Positions 25,299 through 34,975 of a stretch of 64,000 nucleotides of DNA are shown here, piece after piece (the stretch's first letter is position 1; each line of letters begins with the position of its first letter). Both the position numbers and the translations under genes were made by a program. Source of the stretch: GCA-2705995 sp048267965 (lineage in GTDB: Bacteria; Bacteroidota; Bacteroidia; Flavobacteriales_G; Salibacteraceae); the NCBI GenBank assembly GCA_048267965.1, contig JBLWWK010000001.1:124001-188000 (forward strand). Reading direction: 5' to 3'. A model generated the notes under the pieces. That model did not search any database. It was not told the DNA's origin and saw only the letters and a list, made by a program, of their open reading frames with translations.

Positions 25299-26009
25299 AT
25301 GAATTACAAACGCATTCTTCTTAAATTAAGTGGTGAATCTCTAATGGGCGATAAACAATTTGGTATCGACCATGCAAGACTTTCGAGCTACTCAAAAGAA
25401 ATTAAACAAATTGTTGATCAAGGGTTAGAAGTAGCCATTGTAATTGGGGGTGGAAACATCTTTAGAGGTATTCAACAAGTAGATGGAGCTATCGATCGTG
25501 TACAGGGAGACTACATGGGAATGCTAGCTACCATGATTAATAGCATGGCTTTACAAAGTTCGCTAGAATCTCATGGTATTCAAACGCGTTTGCAATCGGC
25601 CATAAAAATGGAGCAAATTGCAGAACCTTTTATTAAGCGTAAAGCTACTCGCCACCTCGAAAAAGGCAGAGTAGTGATTTTTGGCGCAGGAACGGGAAAC
25701 CCTTACTTTACCACCGATACGGCAGCATCTTTAAGAGCCATTGAAATTGGTGCAGACGTTATTCTTAAAGGTACACGTGTAGACGGTATTTACACAGCCG
25801 ATCCAGAGAAGGATCCTTCTGCTAAGAAATACGACAAAATCTCGTTTACCGAATGTATCGACAAAGGGCTAAATGTAATGGATCTTACCGCCTTTACTTT
25901 ATGTAAAGAAAACAACTTGCCAATTATTGTTTTTGATATGGATTCTGGTGGGAATTTAGCCAAAGTGCTAAAAGATTCTTCGGTAGGAACCATTGTTACA
26001 GAAGATTAG
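25299..26009 (+). CDS. pyrH: Uridylate kinase
   Basis: 236 residues of the amino-acid kinase fold: LLKLSGESLMGD, VIGGGNIFRG, GDYMGMLATMINSMAL, GAGTGNPYFTTDTAASLRA and KGTRVDGIYTADPEKDP. It phosphorylates UMP to UDP. An exact GGTAGGAACC word (25982) encodes VGT eight codons from the end. The GNAT gene starts at the base after its stop. Confidence 0.96.
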   Translation: MNYKRILLKLSGESLMGDKQFGIDHARLSSYSKEIKQIVDQGLEVAIVIGGGNIFRGIQQVDGAIDRVQGDYMGMLATMINSMALQSSLESHGIQTRLQSAIKMEQIAEPFIKRKATRHLEKGRVVIFGAGTGNPYFTTDTAASLRAIEIGADVILKGTRVDGIYTADPEKDPSAKKYDKISFTECIDKGLNVMDLTAFTLCKENNLPIIVFDMDSGGNLAKVLKDSSVGTIVTED

Positions 26010-26456
26010 ATGATTCGAGAATATGTTCCAAGCGATGAAAAAGACATACTTTCATTGTTTAGAGCAAATGTTCCTGAATTTTTCGATAGTTCTGAAGAAA
26101 AAGAATTGCGTTATTATCTCAACCATCAACGAGAAGATTATTTCGTTTATGAGTTAAATGGCGAAGTAGTGGCAGCTGCGGGGATTAATTATTTTCCAGA
26201 GGCTAGTGAAGCTAGATTTTCTTGGGATTTTATTTTACCTGCTATGCAAAAAAAGGGAATTGGAAGTGCCCTTGCGCAGTATAGATTAGAAGTGATTAGT
26301 AAAAAAGCTAATGTGCGTAAAGTGGTTGTAAGAACATCACAAATGGCGCACCAATTTTATTCAAAAATGGGGTTTAAGCTCGATTTTGTTAAGAATGATT
26401 TTTGGGCTCCAGGCTTCCATCTTTATCAAATGAGTAAACCTGTTGAGCGCAGATAA
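26010..26456 (+). CDS. GNAT-family N-acetyltransferase
   Basis: 148 residues. It starts MIREYVPSDEKDILSLF. The acetyl-CoA loop appears as QKKGIGSALAQYRLE and the C-terminal strand as HQFYSKMGFKLDFV. The acceptor is unknown. It directly abuts pyrH (TAG|ATG) and is probably coupled to it. Confidence 0.85.
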   Translation: MIREYVPSDEKDILSLFRANVPEFFDSSEEKELRYYLNHQREDYFVYELNGEVVAAAGINYFPEASEARFSWDFILPAMQKKGIGSALAQYRLEVISKKANVRKVVVRTSQMAHQFYSKMGFKLDFVKNDFWAPGFHLYQMSKPVERR

Positions 26457-26536
26457 CCGCTCATTAGATCGTATTTTTTTCTGCAGCTTTGAAATGAACT
26501 TCCCACTGGGGAGACGTAGTTTTGGGGCTGCAGTTT

Positions 26537-27214
26537 TTATTTAAAGCCCATCGCTTTTCTAAAGTACGATTGAAAAGGATATATCATTTTAAAATCGTTC
26601 AGAAAAAGCTCGTCTAAATTAGGAGCAAGAAGGGTTTCGGGCGTGTAGGTTTTATAGATGTACCAGTTTTTATGGTACAAAAGCGGTAAGGTTTGGGCCA
26701 ATTCACGGTATTCTTTAGGCACAGTTTTATACTTCTCACCATGTATTTCGCCAAAATGAGTGTTAAAATCATCGTTTTCGATGATTTTGTGCAATTCTGA
26801 TGTGGTTTTCTTAATAAAACTGCGCACTCCTTCAATTTGCTTAGGCTGGGCTTTGTAAATACCAGAATAGAGACGAACATGCTCAGGCCCCAATTCGAAA
26901 TACAAAGAAGGAACACCGTGATCTTTTTTTCCGTGAGGTCCAATTACGGCACTGCGATTCATTTTGTACGGTGTTTTGTCTTTACTAAAACGGATGTCTC
27001 TGTTAATTCTGAAAATACATTGAGAATACGTGAGATCTTCAGGAATGGCTTTGTCGATTGTGCGGCATTTCTCAATTAAGAGCGTAACAAATTGTTCAAA
27101 CGGTTCTTTCACAGAGGTGTGATAACGAGACCGGTTTTCATCAAACCATTCTTTGTTGTTGTTAGGAGCAAGTTCAATAAAAAAGTCGAGAAAATCTTGT
27201 TTGAAATGTGACAT
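26537..27214 (-). CDS. DUF2461 (TIGR02453) family protein
   Basis: 225 residues. Family motifs are LAPNNNKEWFDENRSRYHTS, FRINRDIRFSKDKTPYKMN and YFELGPEHVRLYSGIYKAQP. The function is unknown in the family. The minus-strand word CGGTAGGAACC ends right at its ATG (27214), so AGGA of the word lies where a ribosome binding site would be. Confidence 0.85.
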   Translation of the reverse strand: MSHFKQDFLDFFIELAPNNNKEWFDENRSRYHTSVKEPFEQFVTLLIEKCRTIDKAIPEDLTYSQCIFRINRDIRFSKDKTPYKMNRSAVIGPHGKKDHGVPSLYFELGPEHVRLYSGIYKAQPKQIEGVRSFIKKTTSELHKIIENDDFNTHFGEIHGEKYKTVPKEYRELAQTLPLLYHKNWYIYKTYTPETLLAPNLDELFLNDFKMIYPFQSYFRKAMGFK

Positions 27215-27215
27215 G

Positions 27216-27226
27216 GTTCCTACCGT
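27216..27226 (-). repeat. Intergenic copy of the recurrent word touching a start codon
   Basis: Read on the minus strand, CGGTAGGAACC directly precedes the ATG of the DUF2461 gene with no base between the last C and the start codon. It lies outside coding sequence. Confidence 0.7.
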
Positions 27227-27314
27227 TATTAGCTATATGCTTACAAGATAAAAGGAATGTGCACACAAGTAAAAATTTATTTTCTTTGTGAACAACTTAA
27301 AGAAATCGAGTATT

Positions 27315-27878
27315 ATGGATGAAGAGTTAGAGTTGGTTTACAGCGAAACCAATAGCCAAATGGATGCGGCCATTAAGCACTTAGGTGACGAATTAGCAAA
27401 AATTAGAGCGGGCAAAGCGAGCCCGAGTATGCTTGATAGTGTGCAGGTTGAGTATTATGGATCGATGACTCCGTTAAGCCAAGTGGCTAACGTGAATACA
27501 CCTGATGCTAGAACGATTTCTATTCAGCCGTGGGAAAAATCTCTTATTCAAGATATTGAAAGAGCCATTATTAATTCTAATTTGGGATTGAACCCGCAGA
27601 ACAATGGTGAGATGATTATTATCAATATCCCAACGTTGACAGAAGAGCGTAGATTAGATTTGGTAAAGCAAGCGAAAGCTGCTGGTGAACACGCAAAAGT
27701 GAGCATTCGAAATTCGCGCAAAGATGCGAATGACGAAATCAAAAAGTTAAAAAATGATGGATTGCCTGAAGATGTGCAGAAAGATGCAGAGGCTGAAATT
27801 CAGGAGATTACCAATAATTTCTCTAAAAAAGTAGACACATTAGTCGACTTAAAAGAAAAGGATATTTTAACCGTATAA
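27315..27878 (+). CDS. frr: Ribosome recycling factor
   Basis: 187 residues from ATG 27315 (MDEELELVYSE), the family's usual length; a GTG 27 nt upstream is unlikely. Diagnostic are IRAGKASPSMLDSVQVEYYG, NVNTPDARTISIQPWEKSL and GLNPQNNGEMIIINIP. It splits post-termination ribosomes with EF-G. A TTTCTTTG box just upstream resembles a -7 element. Confidence 0.96.
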   Translation: MDEELELVYSETNSQMDAAIKHLGDELAKIRAGKASPSMLDSVQVEYYGSMTPLSQVANVNTPDARTISIQPWEKSLIQDIERAIINSNLGLNPQNNGEMIIINIPTLTEERRLDLVKQAKAAGEHAKVSIRNSRKDANDEIKKLKNDGLPEDVQKDAEAEIQEITNNFSKKVDTLVDLKEKDILTV

Positions 27879-27901
27879 ACGTTAGTCGTTTTTAGTTAGA
27901 G

Positions 27902-27931
27902 AACCGCTTCAGCAATGAGGCGGTTTTTTTT
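27902..27931 (+). terminator. Terminator of frr
   Basis: AACCGC-t-TCA pairs with TGA-g-GCGGTT around GCAA, followed by a T-run. Confidence 0.85.
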
Positions 27932-28118
27932 ATTTTATATCATGAGATAGCTGAAGATTTCTTTATTGGGTTGCGCTCGATTCAGCTAAATAAAGGTGAT
28001 TTCATCTTTTTAGAAGAATCTGGTTCAAAAGGTGTGAAAACTTATTTTTTCTGGCCACGGCAATAACTACCAAAAAAGTAGTTGGTTGTCACTATTTAAG
28101 AGATGGAGACCAGAGTTT

Positions 28119-29144
28119 TTAAGAAGCCCAAACGGTAGTTCCTTCAGTGCAATTTTTACAAATTTCAATTTCGCTGCGAGATCGTAAAAGGGCAGATCTA
28201 AAATTTTGATAATGGGGGCCTTGCCAAATCTCTTTAAAACTGGCGTCTTTCATATCGCCTAGTTGGTGAGTAGCATCTTTATCGAAACAACACGGAACCA
28301 CTAAACCATCCCACGTAATTACGCAAGAGTGCCACATTTTCCAGCACTGGTTGGCTAAACTGTTTTTAATAGAGTAGGTTCCATCTTTGTGCTTTTTGTA
28401 GCGAGAATATTTGTCGATGGTTGGAATTAACGGATTTCCGTTTTTATAATCGTACATCTGAGCCGTTTTCAAACGGACTTCGTCAACCCCTAATTCTTTG
28501 GCAATTTCATGCACTTCGTCTATTTGATGTTCGTTAGGGCGAACCACCAAAAACTGGAAAATAATATGTGGTGTTTTACTCTTCAGCTCTTTTTTCCACT
28601 TAATAACGTTTTTGGTTCCTTCTAAAACCTTTTCAAGTTTTCCGTTTTTACGGTATTGCTCGTACACTTCTTGCGTGGTTCCATCAATCGAAACAATTAA
28701 CCGATCTAAACCACTTTCTACGGTTTGCTTGGCGAGTTTATCGTGCAAAAAGTGAGCATTGGTAGAAGTGGCGGTGTAAATTCCTAATTGATGAGCATAC
28801 CTCACCATCTCTAGAAACTTCGGATTGATGTAAGGTTCACCCTGAAAATAGAAAATGACGTACGCCAATCTTTTCGAAAGTTGATCGAGAATAGTTTTGT
28901 AAAAATCGGGTTTTAAGCTGCCAGTATTTCTTGTAAATTGTCGCAAACCACTGGGGCATTCGGGGCAACCTAAGTTACAAGTTGTCGTTGGCTCTATTGA
29001 AATACTAATTGGAGTTCCCCACTGAATGGGTTTTTTCATCCATTTAGAATAGTAAAAACTGCTTACTAACTGAAAACCATTCCATACACGAAGTGGAGTA
29101 AGTTTGCGTAAAAAGTTAAAACTATCTGTAAAGTTGGGAAACAT
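28119..29144 (-). CDS. Radical SAM/SPASM protein
   Basis: 341 residues from ATG 29144. The frame extends 50 codons further, but that stretch lies over the divergent gene and lacks homology. The 4Fe-4S motif is CNLGCPEC (CxxxCxxC), followed by FYFQGEPYINP and LDRLIVSIDGTTQEVYEQYR. A SPASM-type C-terminus has Cys at QCWKMWHSCV, VPCCFD and CKNCTEG. It probably modifies a peptide or a small molecule; no precursor gene is adjacent. A short 43-bp spacer separates it from the divergent DUF5686 gene. Confidence 0.85.
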   Translation of the reverse strand: MFPNFTDSFNFLRKLTPLRVWNGFQLVSSFYYSKWMKKPIQWGTPISISIEPTTTCNLGCPECPSGLRQFTRNTGSLKPDFYKTILDQLSKRLAYVIFYFQGEPYINPKFLEMVRYAHQLGIYTATSTNAHFLHDKLAKQTVESGLDRLIVSIDGTTQEVYEQYRKNGKLEKVLEGTKNVIKWKKELKSKTPHIIFQFLVVRPNEHQIDEVHEIAKELGVDEVRLKTAQMYDYKNGNPLIPTIDKYSRYKKHKDGTYSIKNSLANQCWKMWHSCVITWDGLVVPCCFDKDATHQLGDMKDASFKEIWQGPHYQNFRSALLRSRSEIEICKNCTEGTTVWAS

Positions 29145-29150
29145 AGCGGC

Positions 29151-29158
29151 CAAAAGTA
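29151..29158 (-). promoter_or_regulatory. -7 element of the radical SAM gene
   Basis: TACTTTTG on the minus strand fits the consensus and ends 6 nt before the ATG at 29144, implying a leaderless message. No TTG at proper spacing is seen. Confidence 0.45.
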
Positions 29159-29187
29159 GAGAATATTCAACCGAAATTGAGAATTTG

Positions 29188-31596
29188 ATGCGGAACTTTA
29201 TACCACAATTTTTAGCATTGTTGCTTGTAGTTTTATCCTCTTCGTTGTTTGCCCAAAGCAATCGAATAAAAGGGCGTGTAATCGATAAAGCCACTCAAAA
29301 ACCGCTCGCCTTCGTTACCTTAGTAGACGTAGATAATAAGGTAGGAACCGTTTCTGACATTGATGGAAATTTCGATTTAAAGTCGATAGCCAGCATCCGT
29401 GCCGTAAGAGTGAGCTATGTAGGTTACGAAACCGATACTCTATTAATTTCGAGCCAGCGCTCAGTAGAAATTGAACTGAAAAAGAAGAGCATAGAACTCA
29501 ATACGTTTACCGTTTATCCGGGTGAGAATCCGGCCCATCGATTAATAAAATTGGCGGTAGAAAACCGAGATCGCAACAATCCAGATCAGTATAATAGTTA
29601 CCAATACAACTCTTACAACAAGCTAATTGCCACCTTTGTGCCCATCGAAAAAGAGGTGCTTACCAGAGCAGATAGTGCCCAGAATCGAGTAGCCGAAAAG
29701 CAACATTTATTCGTGTTAGAATCGTCTACCGAAAAATCATACCTAGCACCTAATCAGTCGAAAGAAGTTGTTTTAGGAACCCAAGTTTCCGGTTTTCAAA
29801 ACCCAGCTTTTTCTTTTGTAGCCACCGATTTGCAACCTTTTGGTTTTTACGAAACCTATGTAGAGTTGTTTGATAAAGAATACCTGAACCCCATTTCTAA
29901 AGGTAGTTGGAACCGATATCTCTTTGAGTTAAAAGATACTTTGCTCTACAACAAAGATTCAACCTTTATTATTCAATATCAGCCGAAAAAGAACTCGAAT
30001 TTTGAAGGATTAAAAGGCTTACTTTACATCAATTCTGATGGTTATGCTATAGAAAACGTAATTGCCGAAAATTATTACGAAGGCCTCAATTCGTTTAAAA
30101 TTCAACAAAAATACCATCGCATTAACGGCAAGTGGTTCCCTCAGCAACTCAATTTCGATTTGTTGTTTAACAAGCAAAGCTTATTGTTTTACGGCAGAAG
30201 CTATATTCAAAATGTTAACCTTTCACCAGTATTATCCCGCTCAGATTTCGACAATGTGTTGGTAGAAATACCCGAAGAATCGGGTCAACGTTCAGACTTT
30301 TATTGGGACACTACTCGAATTGCCCCACTCGATCAGAAAGAACTCGAAACCTATCATTTTCTCGACAGTGTAAGCAAAGAAATTCCGCTCGATAAATTGG
30401 TAGATATATCAGAAAGCATGGCCGAAGGGTACATTCCGTTAGGTTATGTAAACTTAGATGTGAATCATCTTTTGCAATACAATCAATTTGAAGGTTTGCG
30501 ATTGGGAATTGGTGCACATACCTCTGATCAGCTACTCAAGTTTATGGCCGTAGGTGGTTATTTTGCTTATGGTTTTGGCGACAAAAAAGAGAAATATGGT
30601 GGCTTTTTACGTTTTTCACCTTACGAAAAAGCCGAAATGGAAGTAGAGCTGGCTTACAGTTTTGATGCTTACACGCCTGGAGAAAGTAATTTTCACTTAG
30701 ACCATATACAACGCAACAGCGATAGTTGGAGAAATTTATTGGCGAACTGGATGAATTACAACGAAAAGTATGAGTTCAATTGGAGCTTTAAAGCCCTGCG
30801 TTACGCCAACTTTAATTTCTATGCTAAGCACGAAAATTGGCAATTAAATAACAATTATAAATTTCGATTTGCCAGTGAATCGAATGTAGATGTATTTGCC
30901 AACACTTTTACCAATGCAGAAGTAGGGGTAAGATTAAAGTATGCATACAAAGAGAAAGTAATTAAAACTTCACGGTCTACCTTTTCTTTGGGCACAGACG
31001 CGCCCATTTTTTGGTTCAATTTCGGTAAAGGAATTCAAGATATAGAAGGTAGTCAGTTAGATTACAACCGGTTCGAGGCCAAACTTTACAAAGCGTTTAA
31101 AAGCCGAATTCTTGGTGAGTTTTCGTTGAGTTTGTCGGCTGGTTCAGTGTCTGCGTCTTTGCCCGCACCGTATTTATTTGTGGGCAACGGAACCTTCGAA
31201 GACGATATCAGAATTGTAGTGAATAATTCTTTTCAAACGATGCGTTTGTTCGAGTTTGCCAACGAAGAGTACGCAGCATTGCATTATCGCCATCGTTTGT
31301 GGCGCTGGTATTCAAAAACACCCATTTTTCGTCCAGAATTCATCATGTCTCACAGCGCTGGTGTAGGAACCGTTTCTGAAAAAGGGTTAAAAAATCACAA
31401 AGGCTATGAGTTTAGTTCTATGGAAGATGGATACTTAGAAAGCGGTTTAATTATCAATCACTTATTGCGTTTAGAATACGTAGATGTGGCTTACGTTGGG
31501 TTGGGAATTGGCGCATTTTACAGATACGGTTCCTACCAATATGCAGATTGGGAAGATAATTTAGCCTTAAAACTGTCTCTTACCTTTGAACTGTAA
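29188..31596 (+). CDS. Carboxypeptidase-regulatory-like plus DUF5686 outer-membrane protein
   Basis: 802 residues from ATG 29188, which directly opens a signal peptide (MRNFIPQFLALLLVV...LFAQ). Residues 20-105 form a CarboxypepD_reg-like domain (IKGRVIDKATQKPLAFVTLV, then VSDIDGNFDLKSI, VSYVGYETDTLLI), as at the start of SusC-like receptors. The rest fits DUF5686, a beta-barrel-like region with many aromatic strands ending in LSLTFEL. Its role is unknown. The recurrent word occurs three times (29340, 31363, 31528). Confidence 0.8.
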   Translation: MRNFIPQFLALLLVVLSSSLFAQSNRIKGRVIDKATQKPLAFVTLVDVDNKVGTVSDIDGNFDLKSIASIRAVRVSYVGYETDTLLISSQRSVEIELKKKSIELNTFTVYPGENPAHRLIKLAVENRDRNNPDQYNSYQYNSYNKLIATFVPIEKEVLTRADSAQNRVAEKQHLFVLESSTEKSYLAPNQSKEVVLGTQVSGFQNPAFSFVATDLQPFGFYETYVELFDKEYLNPISKGSWNRYLFELKDTLLYNKDSTFIIQYQPKKNSNFEGLKGLLYINSDGYAIENVIAENYYEGLNSFKIQQKYHRINGKWFPQQLNFDLLFNKQSLLFYGRSYIQNVNLSPVLSRSDFDNVLVEIPEESGQRSDFYWDTTRIAPLDQKELETYHFLDSVSKEIPLDKLVDISESMAEGYIPLGYVNLDVNHLLQYNQFEGLRLGIGAHTSDQLLKFMAVGGYFAYGFGDKKEKYGGFLRFSPYEKAEMEVELAYSFDAYTPGESNFHLDHIQRNSDSWRNLLANWMNYNEKYEFNWSFKALRYANFNFYAKHENWQLNNNYKFRFASESNVDVFANTFTNAEVGVRLKYAYKEKVIKTSRSTFSLGTDAPIFWFNFGKGIQDIEGSQLDYNRFEAKLYKAFKSRILGEFSLSLSAGSVSASLPAPYLFVGNGTFEDDIRIVVNNSFQTMRLFEFANEEYAALHYRHRLWRWYSKTPIFRPEFIMSHSAGVGTVSEKGLKNHKGYEFSSMEDGYLESGLIINHLLRLEYVDVAYVGLGIGAFYRYGSYQYADWEDNLALKLSLTFEL

Positions 31597-31639
31597 GGTC
31601 TGCGTAACTTTTTTTATCAATGCTTTGTTTATATTTTCG

Positions 31640-31667
31640 AAGCCTATTAGAAACATCATTAGGCTTT
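31640..31667 (+). terminator. Possible terminator after the DUF5686 gene
   Basis: AAGCCTA (31640-31646) pairs with TAGGCTT (31660-31666) around a 13-nt loop. The following tail is weak in T. Confidence 0.4.
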
Positions 31668-31720
31668 AAATAACCAAGCATTGAACTGAAACGGTTACAA
31701 CTTGGTTTGACATTTTTTAT

Positions 31721-34108
31721 ATGTGGTCAAACATTGCTAAATTCATCATAAGACAAAGGGTTTTTATACTACTACTTCTTGCAGTTGTAACTGTTTTTAT
31801 GGGCATAAAATCGAAAGACGCTCGTTTGCAGTGGGGCTTGCCCAAACTCTTACCAGATACAGATTCTACACTCATAGCGCATGCTCAGTTTAAAGAGCGT
31901 TTTGGCGAAGAGGCTACTGTGTTTTTGTTGGGAATTGAAGAAAATCCGTTAGAAGATTTAAACCTGTTTAACCAATGGTATCAAATGGGGAAAGACCTCG
32001 ATACCATTCCAGGAATCAGCGGTATATTATCGATTAATCATCTATTTTATGTAGAGAAAAACGCAGAAGAAAAGCGTTTTCAGATCGATACCATCTCTAA
32101 TCGTCAATTAGATAACGAGGCAGAGCTCGATAGCGTTAGAAATATTATCGAGAATTTGCCTTTTTACGAAGGCGTTATCTACAACGATTCGTCTATGGTC
32201 AATGTTATGGCTGTTACACTTAACAACGATTCTTTCAATTCAGCCTTGAGAGAACCGATGGTAAATGGCATAATCGATCGTATTGATCTTTTTGAGCAAG
32301 AAACAGACGTAAATATCCGAAAATCGGGCTTGCCGTTTATTCGCACCTTCACCACTCGACTTATAAAATCAGAGCTGAAAATGTTTATTGTGATGGCCTT
32401 TTTGGTGACCATTACTATACTTTTCTTGTTCTTCCGATCGGTATATCCTGTAATGGTTTCCATTTGTATTGTTGCGTTAGGAGTCGTCTGGTCGTTGGGT
32501 ACCTTAGCTATTCTCGATTACGAAATGACGATCTTAACCAGTATTATTCCGCCCTTGATTATCGTAATCGGAATCCCCAACGCGGTTTATCTTATCAATA
32601 AATACCACGCAGAATATTTACTTCATCACAACAAGCCACTGGCTTTAATACGTGTAGTTACCAAAATTGGTAAAGCTACATTGCTTACTAATTTTACCAC
32701 AGCTGTTGGTTTTTTAACCTTTGTTTTTACAGATAGTCAAGTGCTTGTAGAATTCGGTATTGTAGCATCGCTGAACATTATGCTGCTGTTTATTATATCG
32801 ATTTTGATAATTCCCACTGTTTTTAGCTTTTTACCGCCTCCACAGCAAAAACAAACAAAGCACTTAGACAAAAATTGGGTGCTGAAAGCCGTTTCGGTTT
32901 TAGAATATTTGGCAACCACTCAACGCAAATGGGTTTACGTTACCACAGCTATTTTGGTGGCTGTTGGTTTGTACGGAGTTACCATGATTAAAACTACCGG
33001 TAACTTGGTAGACGATTTGCCGCATTCTCACTTTGTAGTAGAAGATTTGCGCTTTTTCGAAGAGCATTTTAGCGGGGTAATGCCGCTCGAAATTTCAATT
33101 GATGCCAAAAAAGAAGGGATGGCAACGCGTTCTTCTACCCTCAAAAGAATCGATAAGTTAGAAGATGTTCTTCGTGAATATCCAGAGTTGTCGAAGCCGT
33201 TGGCAATTGTAGATGGTATCAAATACATTAAACAGGCCTATTACGGTGGGAACCCGAATAAATTTCAATTGATTAACCGCCAAGAAGAGGTGTTTTTCAA
33301 GCCCTACATTGATAATGCAGGATCTGCTAGTTCTGTGCTCGATCGATTTGTAGACTCAACGAGTCAATACACCCGTGTAACCGTAAACATGGCCGATGTA
33401 GGAACCCAGCAAATGGATTCTTTACTTAGCGATTTACGACCCAAAGTGGATAAGATATTTCCTCCAGAACGGTTCGATGTTGACTTTACGGGTTCTTCGG
33501 TTACTTACCTAAAAGGAACCACTTATTTGGTGCACAATCTATTTACAAGTTTATTCTTGGCTATACTCATTATTGCATTAATTATGGCGCTGCTGTTCAG
33601 TAGTTTACGAATGATTGCTATGAGTATTTTCACCAATATGATTCCTTTGTTACTCACCGCAGCCATGATGGGGTATTTTGGTATTCCTATAAAGCCATCT
33701 ACCATCTTGGTGTTTAGCATTGCCTTTGGTATTTCTATTGACGATACCATTCACTTCTTAGCTAAATATCGAATGGAGCTTAAATCGAATAATTGGAATA
33801 TCGGACTGGCGGCCATTAAAGCCATTCGAGAAACAGGTGTGAGCATGATTTACACTTCTATTATTCTATTCTTTGGTTTTTCGGTATTCGATTCTTCTGA
33901 TTTTGGAGGAACCCAAGCCTTAGGTATTTTAGTATCTTTCACTCTATTAATAGCCATGCTTGCTAACTTGGTATTGTTGCCAGCATTTTTAATGACGCTC
34001 GACAATGCCATTACAACCAAAGCATTTAAAGAACCGCTTTTAGATGCTTTTGACGAAGAAGAAGACATTGAATTTGACGATTTAACCATTCGCAAAACAA
34101 ACGATTAA
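31721..34108 (+). CDS. MMPL/RND-family transporter
   Basis: 795 residues with the duplicated RND layout: one N-terminal helix, a periplasmic domain, a block of helices at about 220-370 (MVSICIVALGVVWSLGTLAI), one near 400-420, a second periplasmic domain, and a helix block at about 620-770 with the FSIAFGISIDDTIHFLAKYR motif typical of the MMPL/SSD family. It probably exports lipids or hydrophobic compounds by proton antiport. It heads an operon with rmlA (3 bp later) and a prenyl synthase. It contains GTAGGAACC at 33398. Confidence 0.85.
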   Translation: MWSNIAKFIIRQRVFILLLLAVVTVFMGIKSKDARLQWGLPKLLPDTDSTLIAHAQFKERFGEEATVFLLGIEENPLEDLNLFNQWYQMGKDLDTIPGISGILSINHLFYVEKNAEEKRFQIDTISNRQLDNEAELDSVRNIIENLPFYEGVIYNDSSMVNVMAVTLNNDSFNSALREPMVNGIIDRIDLFEQETDVNIRKSGLPFIRTFTTRLIKSELKMFIVMAFLVTITILFLFFRSVYPVMVSICIVALGVVWSLGTLAILDYEMTILTSIIPPLIIVIGIPNAVYLINKYHAEYLLHHNKPLALIRVVTKIGKATLLTNFTTAVGFLTFVFTDSQVLVEFGIVASLNIMLLFIISILIIPTVFSFLPPPQQKQTKHLDKNWVLKAVSVLEYLATTQRKWVYVTTAILVAVGLYGVTMIKTTGNLVDDLPHSHFVVEDLRFFEEHFSGVMPLEISIDAKKEGMATRSSTLKRIDKLEDVLREYPELSKPLAIVDGIKYIKQAYYGGNPNKFQLINRQEEVFFKPYIDNAGSASSVLDRFVDSTSQYTRVTVNMADVGTQQMDSLLSDLRPKVDKIFPPERFDVDFTGSSVTYLKGTTYLVHNLFTSLFLAILIIALIMALLFSSLRMIAMSIFTNMIPLLLTAAMMGYFGIPIKPSTILVFSIAFGISIDDTIHFLAKYRMELKSNNWNIGLAAIKAIRETGVSMIYTSIILFFGFSVFDSSDFGGTQALGILVSFTLLIAMLANLVLLPAFLMTLDNAITTKAFKEPLLDAFDEEEDIEFDDLTIRKTND

Positions 34109-34111
34109 ACT

Positions 34112-34969
34112 ATGAAGGGAATTATACTAGCCGGAGGTTCAGGAACTCGACTGCACCCCTTAACACTTGCCGTAAGCAAGCAGTTGATGCCTGTTTACGA
34201 TAAACCTATGATTTATTATCCATTATCTGTGCTGCTCATGGCAGGGATCAGAGATATCTTAATTATCTCAACTCCTCATGATTTGCCCAACTTTGAAAGG
34301 CTGCTCGGTGATGGAAGCTCATTAGGGTGCAAATTCACCTATAAGGTACAACCAGAACCCAAAGGATTAGCTCAAGCTTTTACCATTGGTGAAGAATTTA
34401 TCGGAGACGATAAGGTAGCCTTAATTTTAGGAGACAACATTTTCTACGCTTCTAAGCTTTCGAAAAAACTTCAAGAAAGTAATAATCCAGAAGGGGGTAT
34501 TGTTTTCGCTTACCACGTTCGCGATCCAGAGAGATATGGAGTGGTAGAATTTGACGATGCCAATAACGTAATTAGCATCGAAGAAAAGCCAGAAACTCCA
34601 AAGTCAAATTATGCTGTTCCCGGTCTGTATTTTTACGATAACGATGTAGTAGAAATCGCCAAAAACTTAGAACCTAGCCCAAGAGGTGAACTTGAAATTA
34701 CCGATATCAACAAAGAATACCTCAAAAGAGGTAAATTAAAGGTGACCGTTTTTGACAGAGGAACCGCTTGGTTAGATACCGGAACGCATAAGTCGCTTAC
34801 AGAAGCAGGTCAATTTGTAGAGGTAATTGAAGAAAGACAAGGTCTTAAGATTGGTTGTATCGAAGAAGTAGCCTATAGAATGGGATATATTTCTAAAGAG
34901 CAACTCGATCAATTAGCAGAGCCGTTGGTTAAAAGCGGTTACGGAAAATATTTAAAAGGGCTAGAGTAA
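34112..34969 (+). CDS. rmlA: Glucose-1-phosphate thymidylyltransferase
   Basis: 285 residues. The nucleotide-binding GGSGTRLHPLTLAVSKQLMP, YDKPMIYYPL, ILGDNIFY and EKPETPKSNYAVPGLYFYD motifs are diagnostic. It makes dTDP-glucose from glucose 1-phosphate and dTTP for dTDP-rhamnose and related surface sugars. The remaining rml genes are not in the window. Confidence 0.95.
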   Translation: MKGIILAGGSGTRLHPLTLAVSKQLMPVYDKPMIYYPLSVLLMAGIRDILIISTPHDLPNFERLLGDGSSLGCKFTYKVQPEPKGLAQAFTIGEEFIGDDKVALILGDNIFYASKLSKKLQESNNPEGGIVFAYHVRDPERYGVVEFDDANNVISIEEKPETPKSNYAVPGLYFYDNDVVEIAKNLEPSPRGELEITDINKEYLKRGKLKVTVFDRGTAWLDTGTHKSLTEAGQFVEVIEERQGLKIGCIEEVAYRMGYISKEQLDQLAEPLVKSGYGKYLKGLE

Positions 34970-34975
34970 GCACTT

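Noticed and set aside
26614..26943. Open frame of 109 codons inside the DUF2461 gene
   Set aside because: It is a shifted frame of a well supported gene with no family features.
28119..29294. Longer start for the radical SAM protein at 29294
   Set aside because: The extra 50 residues overlap the divergent gene's signal peptide region, lie upstream of the TACTTTTG box and look non-coding.
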